From NCBI GenBank assembly GCA_937944165.1, contig CALDZF010000206.1, positions 1 to 32,791 of the forward strand: a stretch of DNA of 32,791 nt. Direction: 5' to 3'. The stretch comes from an uncultured Rhizobiaceae group bacterium (lineage in GTDB: Bacteria > Pseudomonadota > Alphaproteobacteria > Rhizobiales > Rhizobiaceae). Below the pieces are notes generated by a model that was not told the DNA's origin, searched no databases, and worked only from the letters and a program-made list of their open reading frames with translations. Of this stretch, positions 32,144 through 32,791 are shown piece by piece (position 1 is the first letter of the stretch; every line of letters begins with the position of its first letter). Position numbers and translations under genes: made by a program.

Positions 32144-32791
32144 ATGAGCGATCAATTTTCACTTGAGGGCAAAACAGCACTTATCACGGGCGGCGGCTCC
32201 GGCATCGGAAAAGCCATTGCCCACGCCTATTCAGACCAAGGTGCCAGTGTCATTTTGGTTGGAAGACGCGAAGCTCTGCTAGAAGATGCACTTGGTGACC
32301 GTGATGGTTTTACCATCGCAACAGACTTGATGGCAGAGGATGCAAGCCAAACCATCTTCAACGCTTGCAATACATTAAACGCCCTACCCGATATCATCGT
32401 CAGTGCAGCAGGCCTCAACCCTCGCAAACATGCTGATGATGTTGATCCTGAAACATGGAATAAAACAATTCACTTAAACCTCTCAGTGCCATTCTTCTTG
32501 GCGCAAGCTTTTGTACCTGACATGAAAAAGAACAACTGGGGTCGCATCATCAACATCGCTTCGCTCCAATCATCACGTGCCTTTTTAAACGGCATCGCCT
32601 ATGGCGCATCCAAAGGTGGCGTCACGCAACTAACCCGCGCCATGGCAGAAGCTTGGTCAAAAGACGGCATTACTGCAAACGCCATTGCGCCGGGTTTCTT
32701 TCCTACCGAACTCACCGCCGCAGTCTTTGAAGATGAAAAAATGTCAGCACATCATGCAAGCATGACGTGCGCGGGCCGCAATGGCGAACTT
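32144..32791 (+). CDS. Short-chain dehydrogenase/reductase (partial)
   Basis: 216 codons before the window ends; the C-terminus is missing. GAGGA lies five bases before ATG. The Rossmann motif TGGGSGIGKAIA, the later ASLQSS serine site and Tyr/Lys in YGASKGG are intact, giving the classical Ser-Tyr-Lys catalytic set. The early PGFFPTEL pattern fits the gluconate/3-oxoacyl-type SDR group. Together with the GMC enzyme, it suggests a two-step oxidation of the imported or a derived substrate. Confidence 0.92.
   Translation, partial: MSDQFSLEGKTALITGGGSGIGKAIAHAYSDQGASVILVGRREALLEDALGDRDGFTIATDLMAEDASQTIFNACNTLNALPDIIVSAAGLNPRKHADDVDPETWNKTIHLNLSVPFFLAQAFVPDMKKNNWGRIINIASLQSSRAFLNGIAYGASKGGVTQLTRAMAEAWSKDGITANAIAPGFFPTELTAAVFEDEKMSAHHASMTCAGRNGEL

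Overview
The window is a dense, low-GC (roughly 40 percent by eye) bacterial chromosome segment, most likely from an alphaproteobacterium, possibly a marine Hyphomicrobiales-like lineage. This assignment is an inference from gene families: the FCD-type GntR/glycolate-oxidase pair, the alphaproteobacterial formate dehydrogenase (FDH) neighbourhood with many DUF families, CoxG, TspO, TRAP and GMC/IclR genes. No rRNA, tRNA, CRISPR array, phage or insertion sequence was seen. No gene-free stretch exceeds about 300 bases; the largest gap (22703-22942, about 240 bp) is AT-rich and holds nothing I can name.

Layout. (1) 1-1634: a GlcD-type FAD oxidase (cut by the window edge) diverges from an FCD-family GntR regulator, with an 11-bp-arm palindrome between them. 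(2) 1665-4609: a small c-type cytochrome, a tungstate-type ABC importer (tupB, tupC, tupA, overlapping) and a DUF3144 protein. (3) 4611-7961: DUF3306 and DUF3305 genes on the minus strand, divergent from a large polyferredoxin; a perfect 15-bp palindrome lies between. (4) 7971-18975, all minus strand: a TorD-like chaperone, a small Tat-signal protein, the FDH catalytic subunit (Cys, not selenocysteine), its Fe-S subunit and cytochrome b subunit, then a WD40-cytochrome c fusion, a 43-residue membrane microprotein, an HtrA-like protease, DUF6494, a biotin/lipoate-ligase-like protein, DUF6505, DUF6352 and a small membrane protein. Many of these are coupled by 1-4 nt overlaps or gaps of a few bases. 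(5) 19082-23717: TspO, CoxG, a flavin reductase, TauE/MFS transporters, a small secreted protein and a GFA-like zinc protein. (6) 23845-32791: a FemAB/BioF2-like acetyltransferase, then a catabolic locus (IclR, GMC oxidoreductase, TerC, TRAP DctP, fused DctQM, and a truncated SDR).

Working together. The core is a membrane-bound, Tat-exported, periplasm-facing formate dehydrogenase. The tungstate importer sits on one side and a polyferredoxin with two DUF proteins lies between, so W (or Mo) supply, cofactor maturation and electron transfer appear to be physically linked. The long tail of uncharacterised, translationally coupled genes (WD40-cyt c to the 108-aa membrane protein) is the most interesting part: it looks like an FDH-associated assembly, quality-control or electron-output module whose members have no assigned function. 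Regulatory structure is visible as a terminator between fdhB and fdhC, a terminator folded into the end of torD, and several inverted repeats. The right-hand catabolic locus probably imports an organic acid or related solute by TRAP and oxidises an alcohol or polyol-type substrate via the GMC and SDR enzymes under IclR control; the substrate cannot be read from sequence.
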